A stretch of 35,021 bases of DNA from Candidatus Eisenbacteria bacterium (GTDB taxonomy: Bacteria; Desulfobacterota; Binatia; DP-6). The translations under genes were made by a program, and so were the position numbers. This document shows, one piece after another, positions 19,082 to 29,855 of this stretch; the first letter of the stretch is position 1, and each line of letters starts with the position of its first letter. The DNA lies in assembly GCA_035577985.1 (NCBI GenBank), contig DATJZY010000143.1, positions 1 through 35,021 of the forward strand, given 5' to 3'. The notes below the pieces were generated by a model, which was given only the letters and a program-made list of their open reading frames with translations, was not told where the DNA came from and did not search any database.

Positions 19082-19246
19082 TCATCGCGCGGTCTCGCGA
19101 CAGGTCCGCTGCTCAGCGCCGACGCGCAGCCATCTGGTCGTTCGTCCCAGCCATCGCACGCCCAGGTAGCCTCGCAGGCGAAGGTGGTCCTCGTCGTCGA
19201 GGGACAGCTCGCAGCGGTACGTGCGCCCCGACGTCGGATGCGTTGC
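19082..19246 (-). pseudogene. C-terminal fragment of a DUF2147-like protein
   Basis: Fifty-four codons encode HPTSGRTYRCELSL, then HLRLRGYLGVRWLGRTTRWLRVG, ending at TGA. This resembles the final strands of DUF2147 proteins (pattern GxxYxxxLxL...LxvRGYxGxxLxGRTxxWxRv). No signal peptide or N-terminal domain precedes it in frame. Upstream the frame merely continues into nuoN. It appears to be a gene remnant joined to an unrelated upstream piece. The match is from memory of the family pattern and is moderate. Confidence 0.5.
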
Positions 19247-19317
19247 AGCAACGCTGCGAACGTGATGGCGCCCACGAATCCCACGGTGCGGATCGCGTGG
19301 AACGTCGCCTCGTCCAC
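19247..19317 (-). pseudogene. Short N-terminal gene remnant behind nuoN
   Basis: A GTG at 19317, nine bases after the nuoN stop, opens VDEATFHAIRTVGFVGAITF and then AALLQ, which looks like the start of a membrane protein with one helix. The frame then runs into the out-of-frame DUF2147-like tail and has no domain of its own. It is likely the stump of a deleted gene. A real short peptide cannot be excluded. Confidence 0.3.
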
Positions 19318-19326
19318 GACGGGTCC

Positions 19327-20784
19327 CTACCGCAGCGACGCGACGGCTTCGGCGGCGAGCCGGAGCGTGCCCGACGGCGCGAGCCCGAGCCCGAGCGTCA
19401 GCGCCATCGCGACGACGATCGCCGCGGCGAGCGCGGGCCGGCGTGCCAGCGCGACCACCGGCCGCGTCCCCTGCGCCATGTACATCTGCACGAGCACGCC
19501 GAAGTAGTAGTAAACCGAGACGACGCTGTTGAGGACGCCGACGATGGCGAGCCCGACGAAGCCTGCGTTCACGGCGGCGCTGAAGAGCGCCAGCTTGCCC
19601 GCGAAGCCGGCCGTCGGCGGGATGCCCGCGAGCGACAGCATGAAGATGGTCATCGCGATGCCGAGCATCGGCTGGCGGAAACCGACGCCGGCCAGATCCT
19701 CGAGCGACTCGCAGGGCTCGCCGCGCCGGCCGAGCGCGATCAGAACCGCGAACGCCCCGATCGTCATCACCGTGTAGACGGCGAGGTAGAAGCAGAGCGC
19801 CGCGCCGCCCTCGGGCGTGCCGGTGACGACGCCGATGAGCGCGTAGCCCGCGTGGGCGATGCTGGAATACGCCAGCATGCGCTTCAGGTTTCGCTGCGAG
19901 ATGGCCGTCACGTTGCCGACGGTCATGGTGAGCGCCGCGATCCACCACAGGACGGCCGACAGCTCCGCGCCGGTGCCGTGGAACGCGAGCACCAGCACGC
20001 GCGCCAGCGCGGCGAAGGCCGTCGCCTTCACGCCGACCGCCATGAACGCGGTCACGGTCGTCGGCGCGCCCTCGTAGACGTCGGGCATCCAGCCGTGGAA
20101 CGGGACCATGGCAACCTTGAAACCGAAGCCGACGAGCAGGAGCGCCAGGCCGACCAGCACGAGCGGGTCGCTCGGGCTCTTCGCCACCACGCGGCCGATC
20201 GCGTCGAGCTGCGTCGATCCCGTCGCGCCGTAGAGGAACGCGGTGCCGTAGAGGAGGAAGCCGCTCGCGAACGCGCCGAGGAAGAAGTATTTCAGCGCCG
20301 CCTCGTTCGAGCGCGGATCGGTCCGCAGCATGCCGGCCAGGACGTAGACCGCGACCGACATGATCTCGAGTGCGAGGAAGATCACGATGAGGTCGTTCGC
20401 GGCCGCCATCAGCACCATGCCGCACGTCGACAGGAGCACGAGCGCGTAGTAGTCGCCGCCCGCGAGCGGGTGGTCGCGCAGGTAGTCGATCGACATGAGG
20501 ATCGTGAGCGCCGCGCCGAGGCACACGACCACCGTGAAGAAGAGCGCGTAGCGGTCGGCGCGCAGCGTGTTCTGGAAGCCGGCCACCTCCCCCGTGTGCG
20601 GCCAGAGCCACACCGCGACCGCCATGGTCGCCGCGAGGCCGAGGATGCCGACCACCGCGACGCCGTCGCGCTCGGTGCCGCGCATGACGAGATCGGCCAG
20701 CATGACGACGACCGCCGCCCCGAGGGCGACGAGCGCGGGCATGGCCACCTGCCAGCCGGCGGCGAACGGCGCGCCGTCGATCAC
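19327..20784 (-). CDS. nuoN: NADH-quinone oxidoreductase subunit N (second operon)
   Basis: Proton-pumping antiporter-like subunit of complex I. It has 485 residues and about 14 membrane helices. Key charged residues are present: Glu140 in IFLALEIMSVAVYVLAG, the lysine in GFGFKVAMVPFHGWMPDVYEGAPT, the lysine in VGVKATAF, and NLKRMLAYSSIAHAGY. The GTG start at 20784 overlaps the nuoM stop as GTGA. It is the last gene of the operon. No strong hairpin terminator was noticed after the stop, where remnants of other genes begin. Confidence 0.96.
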   Translation of the reverse strand: MIDGAPFAAGWQVAMPALVALGAAVVVMLADLVMRGTERDGVAVVGILGLAATMAVAVWLWPHTGEVAGFQNTLRADRYALFFTVVVCLGAALTILMSIDYLRDHPLAGGDYYALVLLSTCGMVLMAAANDLIVIFLALEIMSVAVYVLAGMLRTDPRSNEAALKYFFLGAFASGFLLYGTAFLYGATGSTQLDAIGRVVAKSPSDPLVLVGLALLLVGFGFKVAMVPFHGWMPDVYEGAPTTVTAFMAVGVKATAFAALARVLVLAFHGTGAELSAVLWWIAALTMTVGNVTAISQRNLKRMLAYSSIAHAGYALIGVVTGTPEGGAALCFYLAVYTVMTIGAFAVLIALGRRGEPCESLEDLAGVGFRQPMLGIAMTIFMLSLAGIPPTAGFAGKLALFSAAVNAGFVGLAIVGVLNSVVSVYYYFGVLVQMYMAQGTRPVVALARRPALAAAIVVAMALTLGLGLAPSGTLRLAAEAVASLR

Positions 20785-22309
20785 TCGATCACCTCGTGCA
20801 CCGGAGCCTGGACCAGGCGCGTCGCGACCGGCGCCTGCCGGTGAACGTAGTCGTTGAGGATGTGGTCGACCGAGGGCTCGATGCGCGAAAGGAACGGCGC
20901 GGGATACAACCCCATCGCGACGCAGAGAGCGATCACCGGGACGATGACCGCGATCTCGCGTCCGCTGAGATCGGTCAGCCGCCGGTTCTCGTCGTGTACC
21001 ACGGGCCCGAAGATCACGCGCTGGTACATCCACAGGAGGTAGAGCGCGCCGAGCACGAGTCCGGAAGTCGCGACCGTGGTCGCGCGCCACGAGGCCGGGA
21101 ACGATCCCACGAGGATCAGGAACTCGCCGACGAAGCCGTTGAGTCCCGGCAGACCGGCCGACGCCAGCATGACGAGGAGGAGCGCCACCGCATAGCGCGG
21201 CACGACGTTCCACAGTCCCCCGAACGCCGCGATCTCGCGGGTATGGCGCCGCTCGTAGATCATGCCGACCAGCAGGAAGAGCCCGCCCGTCGAGAGCCCG
21301 TGGTTGAGCATCTGGTAGACGCTCCCGACCACCGCCTTCGACTCGAGCGCGAAGAGGCCGAGCACGCAGAAGCCCAGGTGCGAGACCGACGAGTACGCCA
21401 CCAGCTTCTTCACGTCCGGCTGCACGACCGCGACGAGCGCACCGTACACGACGCCGACGACGGCGAGCGCCAGCATGAGCGGCGCGGCCTCGCGCACGGC
21501 CGACGGAAAGAGCGGCATTGCAAAGCGCAGGAGCCCGTACGTCCCCATCTTGAGGAGCACGCCCGCCAGGATGACCGAGCCGCCGGTCGGCGCCTCGACG
21601 TGCGCGTCGGGCAGCCAGGTGTGGAACGGGAACAGCGGCACCTTGATGGCGAAGGCCAGCGCGAAGGCCGCGAAGCACCAGATCTGCTCCCTCGGCGTGA
21701 GCGCGAGCGCCAGGAAGCGCTCGTAGTCGAAGCTCATGCCGCCCGCGCTCTTGGTCCTCCAGGCGCAGTAGAGGATGGCGACCAGCATCGGGAGGCTCCC
21801 GACCATGGTGTAGAGGACGAACTTGGTGGCGGCGTAGATGCGCCGCGGCCCGCCCCAGACCCCGATCAGGAGGTACATCGGGATCAGCATCGCCTCCCAG
21901 AAGACGTAGAAGAGGAAGAGATCGAGCGCGACGAGGGCGCCCAGCATCCCCGTCTCCAGGAGGAGGAAGAGGACGAAGTACTCCTTCACGCGGTCGCGCT
22001 TCTCGCCCCAGGCGGCGAGGATCACGAGGGGCGTGAGGAAGGTCGTGAGCAGGACGAGGAAGAGGCTCACGCCGTCGACGCCGACGCGGTAGCCGATGCC
22101 CCAGGTGGGGATCCACGGTGCGGACTCGACCAGCTGGAACCCCGCCGTGCCGGGAACGAAGCGGTCCAGGATGCCGAGCGAGACGAGGAACGGGATCAGG
22201 GCGAAGGCGAACGCCGCGCGGCGGATGCCCTGCTCGTGCTCGCGCGGGAGGATCGCGAGCAGCACCGCGCCGGCCAGCGGCGCGAAGACGGTGAGCGTCA
22301 CGAGCGGCA

Positions 22310-22310
<1 letters not shown>
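20781..22310 (-). CDS. nuoM: NADH-quinone oxidoreductase subunit M (second operon)
   Basis: Proton-pumping antiporter-like subunit of complex I with 509 residues. Conserved features include Glu139 in FYVFWEAMLIPMYLLIG, the AIKVPLFPFHTWLPDAHVEAPTGGSV segment with its pumping lysine, LLKMGTYGLLRF, and KKLVAYSSVSHLGF. The length is normal. The ATG at 22310 shares one base with the nuoL stop. The frame ends inside the first codons of nuoN. Confidence 0.97.
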
Positions 22311-24195
<1,885 letters not shown>

Positions 24196-24202
<7 letters not shown>

Positions 24203-24507
24203 CGGAGCGTCGTCACCTCGTCCGCGTTGACGGTCGCGCGGGCGCGGAAGAGCTGCAGGATGATCGCGAGGCCGACGGCCGCTTCGGCCGCGGCGACGGC
24301 CATCACGAAGAAGACGATGACGTGCCCGTCCATGCTCTGGTGCGCGCGGGCGAAGGTGACGAAGGTGAGGTTCACGGCGTTCAGCATGAGCTCGATCGCC
24401 ATGAAGACGACGATGAGGTTCCGCCGCGCGAGCACGCCCACGACGCCGATGCCGAAGAGCACGGCGGACAGGACGAGATACCAGGCGAGCGGCGCGGGCG
24501 CCGTCAC
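24196..24507 (-). CDS. nuoK: NADH-quinone oxidoreductase subunit K (second operon)
   Basis: Small membrane subunit of complex I with three helices and 103 residues. The two membrane glutamates essential for coupling are present: Glu39 in [14 protein letters not shown] and Glu75 in [11 protein letters not shown]. The start is GTG at 24507, overlapping the nuoJ stop as GTGA. Length and motif are canonical. Confidence 0.97.
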
Positions 24508-24995
24508 GCGAGCCTCTTCTTGCCGATCACGACCGCCCCGATGATGGCGACCAGGAGCAGGACCGACGTCAGCTCGAAGGGCAGGAGATAGCTGGTGAAG
24601 AGCCGCTCGGCCACCGGTACGGTGTTGCCGAAGCCCTCGGCAAGCACCGGCACGCCGAGCGGCGTGCGCGCGACGCCGAAGGCGACGAGGCCGGCCAGCG
24701 CGAGTCCGCCGAGCGCCGCCGCAGCCACCCGCGCCGGCGCCGAGAGCGTCTCGAGCTCGGCTTGCAGGTTCAGCAGCATGATCACGAACAGGAACAGGAC
24801 GACGATCGCCCCGGCGTAGACGATGATCTGCAGAAAGCCGAGGAGCTGCGCGTCGAGGCCGAGGAAGAGCACGGCGATGAAGAAGAGCGTGCCGACCAGG
24901 CCGAGCGCGCTGTAGACGGGGCTCCGTGCGACGACGACGGTGAACGCGCCCAGCACCGTGAGCACGGCGATGACCAGGAAGAGCGCCGCGCTCAC
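24504..24995 (-). CDS. nuoJ: NADH-quinone oxidoreductase subunit J (second operon)
   Basis: Membrane subunit of complex I with 163 residues and five predicted helices. The conserved third helix is recognisable as [25 protein letters not shown] (about residues 54-78), where a pi-bulge forms in known structures. It starts at GTG 24995, overlapping the nuoH stop as GTGA, which is better supported than the longer open frame reaching 25892. It ends in IGKKRLA. Confidence 0.95.
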   Translation of the reverse strand: MSAALFLVIAVLTVLGAFTVVVARSPVYSALGLVGTLFFIAVLFLGLDAQLLGFLQIIVYAGAIVVLFLFVIMLLNLQAELETLSAPARVAAAALGGLALAGLVAFGVARTPLGVPVLAEGFGNTVPVAERLFTSYLLPFELTSVLLLVAIIGAVVIGKKRLA

Positions 24996-26089
24996 GCGTG
25001 GCCTCCGAGCCACAGGATCAGACCGGCCGTCACGACGACGTTCGCGAGCCCGATCGGCAGGAGCCCCTTCCATCCGAGCCGCATCAATTGATCGTATCGG
25101 AAGCGCGGCAGCGTCCAGCTCAGGACGATCTGCAGAATGGTGAAGAACAGCATCTTCACCGTAAAGGCGACGACGCCCAGGAGCGTCACGAGGAGCGGCG
25201 CGACGGGGAGGATGCCCCCGCCCGGGAAGTGGAAGCCGTCGGGCGCGAGGAACGGGATCTGCCAGCCGCCGAAGTAGAGGGTCGTGACGAGCGCGGACAC
25301 GAGCACGACCTCGACGAAGTCGGCCATGAAGAACATGAAGTGCTTGGCGCCCGAATACTCGGTGAAGTAGCCGGCGATGAGCTCGGACTCGCTCTCGGGG
25401 AGGTCGAACGGCACGCGCTTCGATTCGGCGACGCCGCTTACGAAGAAGAGGAGGAAGCCGAGCGGCTGGTAGATGATGCCCCAGGCGGGGAGCCAGCCAC
25501 CGAGGAGCCGCCCTTGCGCGTGGACCATCTCCTGCAGGTCGAGCGTGCCGTAGACGAGCACCGCCCCCACGAGCGCGAGGCCCATCGCGATTTCGTACGA
25601 GATCATCTGCGCCGAGCCGCGCACGCTGCCGAGGAGCGCCCAGCGGTTGTTCGACGCCCAGCCGCCCAGCACGACGCCGTAGACCCCGAGCGACACCATG
25701 GCCAGGACGTAGAGGACGCCGACGCCGAGCGGCGCCGCCTGCAGGTTGATGTGGCGGTCGCCCACGACGAGCTCGTTGCCGAACGGGATCACCGCGAACG
25801 GGACGAGCGCCATGACGAGGCTCACGACCGGCGCCCAGAAATGGAGGAGGCGGTCGGTCCCCACGATGCGGACGTCCTCCTTCAGGAGCCACTTGATCGG
25901 GTCGGCGACGAACGTGTTGATGAGTCCCATGCCCGCGAAGCCGAAGATGGACGCGCGGTTCGCCCCGATGCGGTCCTGGATCAGCGCGCTGATCTTGCGC
26001 TCGCAGAAGCCGCCGAAGGCGACCAGCTGCACCGCGAGCAGGATGATGAACACGACGCGCGCGACGTCGATGAGGAGGTCGGCGAGCAC
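24992..26089 (-). CDS. nuoH: NADH-quinone oxidoreductase subunit H (second operon)
   Basis: Quinone-chamber membrane subunit of complex I, 365 residues and eight to nine helices. It keeps [16 protein letters not shown] (canonical RIGPNR has Pro where this has Ala), [47 protein letters not shown] and [22 protein letters not shown]. It differs clearly from the left-hand copy, so the two operons are not a recent duplication. The start is GTG 26089, two bases after the nuoE stop. nuoJ follows directly. In canonical operons nuoI lies between H and J, and it is absent here. Confidence 0.96.
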   Translation of the reverse strand: MLADLLIDVARVVFIILLAVQLVAFGGFCERKISALIQDRIGANRASIFGFAGMGLINTFVADPIKWLLKEDVRIVGTDRLLHFWAPVVSLVMALVPFAVIPFGNELVVGDRHINLQAAPLGVGVLYVLAMVSLGVYGVVLGGWASNNRWALLGSVRGSAQMISYEIAMGLALVGAVLVYGTLDLQEMVHAQGRLLGGWLPAWGIIYQPLGFLLFFVSGVAESKRVPFDLPESESELIAGYFTEYSGAKHFMFFMADFVEVVLVSALVTTLYFGGWQIPFLAPDGFHFPGGGILPVAPLLVTLLGVVAFTVKMLFFTILQIVLSWTLPRFRYDQLMRLGWKGLLPIGLANVVVTAGLILWLGGHA

Positions 26090-26091
26090 GC

Positions 26092-26589
26092 CTATTCGCT
26101 CGCCAGCCGCGTGAGGAGCGCGCGGACCTTCTCGACGTCGAGGCCCTCGTGGTAGGCGCCGTTGTTGATCTGGATCACGGGCGCCGTTCCGCACGAAGCG
26201 AGGCACTCGACCTCCTCGAACGAGAACCGGCCGTCGGCCGTCTTCTCGCCGTGGCGGATGCCGAGGGTGTCGTGGATGAGCGTGCGGAGCTCGCCCGCGC
26301 CGCGGAGCGCGCACGGCAGGTTCCGGCAGAGCTGGAGGTGCCAGCGCCCGACCGGCTCCTTCCAGTACATCGTATAGAAGGAGGCGACCGACGTGACCCA
26401 CGCGAGCGGCAGCTCCATCAGCTCGGCCACGTAGGCCTGCACCGGCTCGGAGAGCCAGCCGAACTCGCGCTGCGCGAGCCACAACGTCGGCATGAGCGCG
26501 GCGCGGCGGGTGGGATAGCGCGTGAGGATCTCGCGATACTCGGCGAGCGCGGCGTCCGAGAAGCGCGGGCTCGCGGGCTCAGCGGTCAC
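26092..26589 (-). CDS. nuoE: NADH-quinone oxidoreductase subunit E (2Fe-2S), without neighbouring nuoF
   Basis: Thioredoxin-like [2Fe-2S] subunit that normally pairs with NuoF in the NADH-oxidising tip. It has 165 residues. The four ligands are present: Cys88 and Cys93 (LCRNLPC) and Cys129 and Cys133 (ECLASC). Helical [15 protein letters not shown] and VASFYTMYW are also typical. It starts at GTG 26589, overlapping nuoD by 11 bases. It is odd that nuoE is kept although nuoF and nuoG do not follow; nuoH starts two bases later. Either F and G are encoded elsewhere or NuoE serves a different electron input. Confidence 0.95.
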   Translation of the reverse strand: MTAEPASPRFSDAALAEYREILTRYPTRRAALMPTLWLAQREFGWLSEPVQAYVAELMELPLAWVTSVASFYTMYWKEPVGRWHLQLCRNLPCALRGAGELRTLIHDTLGIRHGEKTADGRFSFEEVECLASCGTAPVIQINNGAYHEGLDVEKVRALLTRLASE

Positions 26590-27802
26590 ACTCGCCTCCG
26601 ATCATGTTCACCTGCCCGAAGGTCGTGATGACGTCGGCGATCATGGCACCCTGGAGCATCCGTCCGATCGCGCCCATGGCGTAGAAGCAGGGCGGGCGGA
26701 CGCGCACCCGATACGGACGCCCGCTGCCGTCGGAGACGAGGTAGAACCCGAGCTCGCCGTTGCCGCCCTCGGTCGCGACGTAGACCTCGCCGGCCGGGAC
26801 CTTCTGACCCTCGATGACGAGCTTGAAGTGGTTCATCAGGCCCTCGATCGAGCCGTAGACCTCGTTCTTCGGCGGCAGGACGAAGCGCGGGTCGGTCGCC
26901 GTCACCGGTCCCTCGGGGATCTGCTGGAGGGCCTGCTCGACGATGCGCATGCTCTGCTCGATCTCGACCATGCGGACCATGAAGCGATCGTAGTTGTCGC
27001 CGTTGGAACCGGTCGGAACCATGAAGTCGAGCCGATCGTAGACGAGGTACGGGTACGCCTTGCGCACGTCGTACTCGACGCCGGCCGCCCGCAGGAGCGG
27101 CCCCGTGAGTCCCAGCGAGATCGCCTCGTCGCGCGCGAGCTTGCCGACGCCGGCCATGCGATCGACGAAGATGCGGTTGCGCGACAGGAGCTTGTCGCAG
27201 TCGCGGACGACGTTGCGGACGCTCGCGAATGCCTTCGTCGTCCGCTCGCGCATGTCGTGCGGCAGGTCGTTCGTGACCCCGCCCAGGCGGCAGTACGTGA
27301 CCGTGAGCCGTGCGCCGGTGATGGCCTCGACGAGGTCGTAGAGGAACTCGCGCGCCTCCAGCATGTAGAAGGCGGCCGACAGCGCGCCGACCTCGCTCGC
27401 GCCCATGCCGAGGCACGTGAGGTGGTCGGCGATGCGGGAGATCTCGCCCGCAATGACGCGGATGTACTGGCAGCGCTCGGGCGTCTCGAGGCCGGCGAGC
27501 TTCTCGACGGCGAGCGCGAACCCGACGTTGTTCAGGAGCGGCGAGGCGTAGTTCAGACGATCGGCGTAGGGGAAGCAGTGGTTCCACGTCCCCTGCTCGC
27601 ACATCTTCTCGAAGCCGCGGTGCAGGTACCCGATCTCGACGTCGACCTCGACGATGGTCTCGCCGTCGAGCTTCAGGTTGAACTTGATGGTGCCGTGCGA
27701 CGCGGGGTGCGACGGCCCCATCTGGATTTCCATGATCTCGTCGTCGCCGCGCTGGTTCTCGTAGAACTGCTCGGGTGCCGTCGATCCGGGAACGCGCCGC
27801 AC
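26579..27802 (-). CDS. nuoD: NADH-quinone oxidoreductase subunit D (second operon)
   Basis: Quinone-pocket subunit of complex I. It has 407 residues from a GTG at 27802, chosen because GGAGGG lies nine bases before it and two bases separate it from the nuoC stop. An ATG at 27733 is an alternative. The pocket motif reads MGPSHPASHGTIKF, not [10 protein letters not shown], but keeps the histidine. GYLHRGFEKMCE, DRLNYASP, GVTNDLPHD and the final GGECDR are present. Its sequence is far from the first NuoD, so this is a separate complex I lineage. Its obligate partner NuoB is not encoded beside it. Confidence 0.94.
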   Translation of the reverse strand: MRRVPGSTAPEQFYENQRGDDEIMEIQMGPSHPASHGTIKFNLKLDGETIVEVDVEIGYLHRGFEKMCEQGTWNHCFPYADRLNYASPLLNNVGFALAVEKLAGLETPERCQYIRVIAGEISRIADHLTCLGMGASEVGALSAAFYMLEAREFLYDLVEAITGARLTVTYCRLGGVTNDLPHDMRERTTKAFASVRNVVRDCDKLLSRNRIFVDRMAGVGKLARDEAISLGLTGPLLRAAGVEYDVRKAYPYLVYDRLDFMVPTGSNGDNYDRFMVRMVEIEQSMRIVEQALQQIPEGPVTATDPRFVLPPKNEVYGSIEGLMNHFKLVIEGQKVPAGEVYVATEGGNGELGFYLVSDGSGRPYRVRVRPPCFYAMGAIGRMLQGAMIADVITTFGQVNMIGGECDR

Positions 27803-27804
27803 GG

Positions 27805-28335
27805 CTAGCGTCCCTCCGTGCGCGGGAACCAGGGCTCGGTGATGGGATCGCGCTCGGGTACGAGCGGCCAGCGCTGGTTCAGCGGATAGTCCTTGCGCAG
27901 CGGGTGCCCCTCGAACTCGGGATACATGAGGATGCGGCGGAGGTCCGGATGCCCGTCGAAGCGGATGCCGAACATGTCGAAGGCCTCGCGCTCGGCCCAC
28001 AGCGCGCTCTTCCAGAGGCCGCTTGCCGTCGGCACGACCGGCTCGGGCCCGTCCACCGCCACCTTGACGCGCAACCGGTGGTGGTGCGGGTGCGACGCCA
28101 GCTGGTAGACGACCTCGAAGCGCGGCGTGCGACCGAGGTAGTCGACCGCGGAGAGATCGGCGAGGAAGTCGAAGCGGAGCGCGGGCTCGTCGCGCAGCGC
28201 GCGCAGCGACGCCTCGGCGCGGTCGACCGCGACCATGACGACCGCCTGGCCGCGCGTGTCGGCGAGCGGCAGCGCGGTCGCGTGCGGCAGCAGCACGCTC
28301 ACCCGCGCGAGCAGATCCTCCGGCGTCAATCCCAT
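27805..28335 (-). CDS. nuoC: NADH-quinone oxidoreductase subunit C (second operon)
   Basis: The 30-kDa-type subunit of complex I, 176 residues. It has the NuoC signature [40 protein letters not shown] (about residues 115-155), preceded by FLADLSAVDYLG. It starts at ATG 28335 inside the end of nuoA, a 10-base overlap, and is followed by nuoD after two bases. In canonical order nuoB would lie between A and C. Here A and C overlap directly, so nuoB was never in this slot or was cleanly lost. Confidence 0.95.
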   Translation of the reverse strand: MGLTPEDLLARVSVLLPHATALPLADTRGQAVVMVAVDRAEASLRALRDEPALRFDFLADLSAVDYLGRTPRFEVVYQLASHPHHHRLRVKVAVDGPEPVVPTASGLWKSALWAEREAFDMFGIRFDGHPDLRRILMYPEFEGHPLRKDYPLNQRWPLVPERDPITEPWFPRTEGR

Positions 28336-28682
28336 TCGAGGGCGCCCTTCCGCCAGACATACGCGAGCCCGAGCGTCAGGATGGCCACGAAGACCATCAT
28401 CTCGACGAACCCGAACATCCCGAGTCGCCGAAACAGCAACGCCCACGGGTAGAGAAAAACGACCTCGACGTCGAACACGATGAAGAGGATCGCGGTCAGG
28501 TAGAACTTGACGGAGAAGCGACCCCACGCCGGACCGCTCGACGGGTTGCCGCACTCGAACGCTTCGGACTTGATCGCGGTCGGCTTGCGCGGCCCGAGGA
28601 AGCGGCTCACGGCGAGAAACAGCGCGGGTACGACGCCGGCGACGGCGAACGTGAGCAAGACCGGAACGTACTCGCGGTGCAT
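28326..28682 (-). CDS. nuoA: NADH-quinone oxidoreductase subunit A (second operon)
   Basis: Small membrane subunit of complex I, 118 residues and three hydrophobic segments. The family loop is SEAFECGNPSSGPAW, followed by FDVEVVFLYPW and a C-terminal YVWRKGALEWD. It is the first gene of the second nuo operon, with a 105-base gap to the divergent kinase gene. A minus-strand promoter candidate lies at 28697-28725. Confidence 0.95.
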   Translation of the reverse strand: MHREYVPVLLTFAVAGVVPALFLAVSRFLGPRKPTAIKSEAFECGNPSSGPAWGRFSVKFYLTAILFIVFDVEVVFLYPWALLFRRLGMFGFVEMMVFVAILTLGLAYVWRKGALEWD

Positions 28683-28696
28683 GACGAAACCCGCGC

Positions 28697-28725
28697 TAGG
28701 TATGACGACGCCCTCTGTGTGTCAA
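28697..28725 (-). promoter_or_regulatory. Candidate promoter of the second nuo operon
   Basis: On the minus strand a perfect TTGACA (28720-28725) is followed after 17 bases by a weak TACCTA (28697-28702), about 15 bases upstream of the nuoA start. The consensus -35 box and spacing support it. The -10 box is poor and the leader would be very short. Confidence 0.4.
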
Positions 28726-28752
28726 CCGGACGCGCGCCGTCGGCACGTCGCG

Positions 28753-28781
28753 TTGACACGCGAAATGGCCTTTACTATCGC
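28753..28781 (+). promoter_or_regulatory. Candidate promoter of the kinase/nucleotidyltransferase pair
   Basis: A perfect TTGACA (28753-28758) on the plus strand is followed after 17 bases by TATCGC (28776-28781), with alternative T-rich hexamers (TTTACT, TACTAT) slightly upstream. The ATG at 28788 comes within a few bases of any start site. No ribosome binding site precedes it, so the mRNA may be nearly leaderless. Confidence 0.35.
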
Positions 28782-28787
28782 TCCGCG

Positions 28788-29855
28788 ATGCCCGACGAGG
28801 CCGAGCGCGCGCGCATCGAGCGCGCAGTGCGCGACGCGTTCGGAGCGCGCGCGTCCGTGGGGGCGATCGAGGCGCTGCACGGCGACGCATCGAGCCGCCG
28901 CTACGCGCGTGTCCGTCTCGGCGACGCGCCGGTTGCGTCCTGCGTCGCGATGCTCCTCGGCGAGGGACGCTTCGTCGGCGGCGCCGACGAGCTCGGCGGC
29001 GGCGCCCCGCTGGACGAGCTGCCGTTCGTGAACGTCGCGCGCTATCTCACGGCGCACGGCTTCACCGTGCCGGCGATCCACGCCGATCGCTCGCGCGAGG
29101 ACGGGCTGCTCCTCATCGAGGACGTCGGCGACACGACGCTCTGGGCCGCGGTCGATGCGGACCCGTCGCGCACGGCCACGCTCTTCGCCGCGGCGGTCGA
29201 CGAGCTGGTGCGGCTCCAGGTCGTCGGCGCGACGGCGCCCGATGCTCGCTGCTTCGCCTTCGGCCGCCGGTTCGATGCCGCGCTCGCGCGCGCGGAGCTC
29301 GCGCACTACGTCGACCACGGGATCGAGACCCGCCACGGCATCACGCTGCCGGCCGACGACCGCGCCGCGATCCTCGCCGCGCTCGATCCCGTCGTCAGGC
29401 CGTTCGTCGAGGGCCCGTGGACCCTCTCGCATCGCGACTACATGGCGTGGAACCTGCACGTGCAGGACGGCCGCCTGCGCGTGATCGACTTCCAGGACGC
29501 CCTCGTCGCGCCCGACGCGTTCGACCTGGCCCAGCTCCTGACCGATCGGACGACCGAGCGCCGCGTCGATGCCGCGCTCGAGGGCGAGCTGGTCGCGCGC
29601 TTCGAGACCGGCCGGGCGGCCGCGGGGCTTCCCGTCCCGCCGGGATTCGCCGACCGCTACCGGCGTTGCGCGCTCCAGCACGTCTTCAAAGTGATCGGCC
29701 GGTTCTACCTGCTGGAGGTCGTGAACAAGCGTCCCGGCTATCTCGCGTACCTCCCGTCGGTCTACGCCGTCGGCGGCCGCATGCTGCGCGAGCTGCCCGA
29801 CCTGGGCGCGGCCGCGCCGATGCTGCGACGTTGGACCCCGGAGCTCGTCGCGTGA
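28788..29855 (+). CDS. Sugar kinase of the aminoglycoside phosphotransferase fold (AmgK-like)
   Basis: The 355-residue cytoplasmic kinase has the APH fold. Seen are an N-terminal GDASSRRYARV nucleotide loop (31-42), LLLIEDVGD (107-115), the catalytic SHRDYMAWNL (His215, Asp217, Asn222) and the metal-binding VIDFQDA (Asp234). In Pseudomonas, AmgK phosphorylates the anomeric carbon of MurNAc/GlcNAc and the adjacent MurU makes the UDP sugar. Here the next gene is a MurU-like nucleotidyltransferase with GTGA overlap, the same pairing, so a peptidoglycan-sugar recycling role is likely. Another sugar substrate is possible. I chose the ATG at 28788, since the upstream in-frame start would pass through the promoter. 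Confidence 0.85.
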   Translation: MPDEAERARIERAVRDAFGARASVGAIEALHGDASSRRYARVRLGDAPVASCVAMLLGEGRFVGGADELGGGAPLDELPFVNVARYLTAHGFTVPAIHADRSREDGLLLIEDVGDTTLWAAVDADPSRTATLFAAAVDELVRLQVVGATAPDARCFAFGRRFDAALARAELAHYVDHGIETRHGITLPADDRAAILAALDPVVRPFVEGPWTLSHRDYMAWNLHVQDGRLRVIDFQDALVAPDAFDLAQLLTDRTTERRVDAALEGELVARFETGRAAAGLPVPPGFADRYRRCALQHVFKVIGRFYLLEVVNKRPGYLAYLPSVYAVGGRMLRELPDLGAAAPMLRRWTPELVA

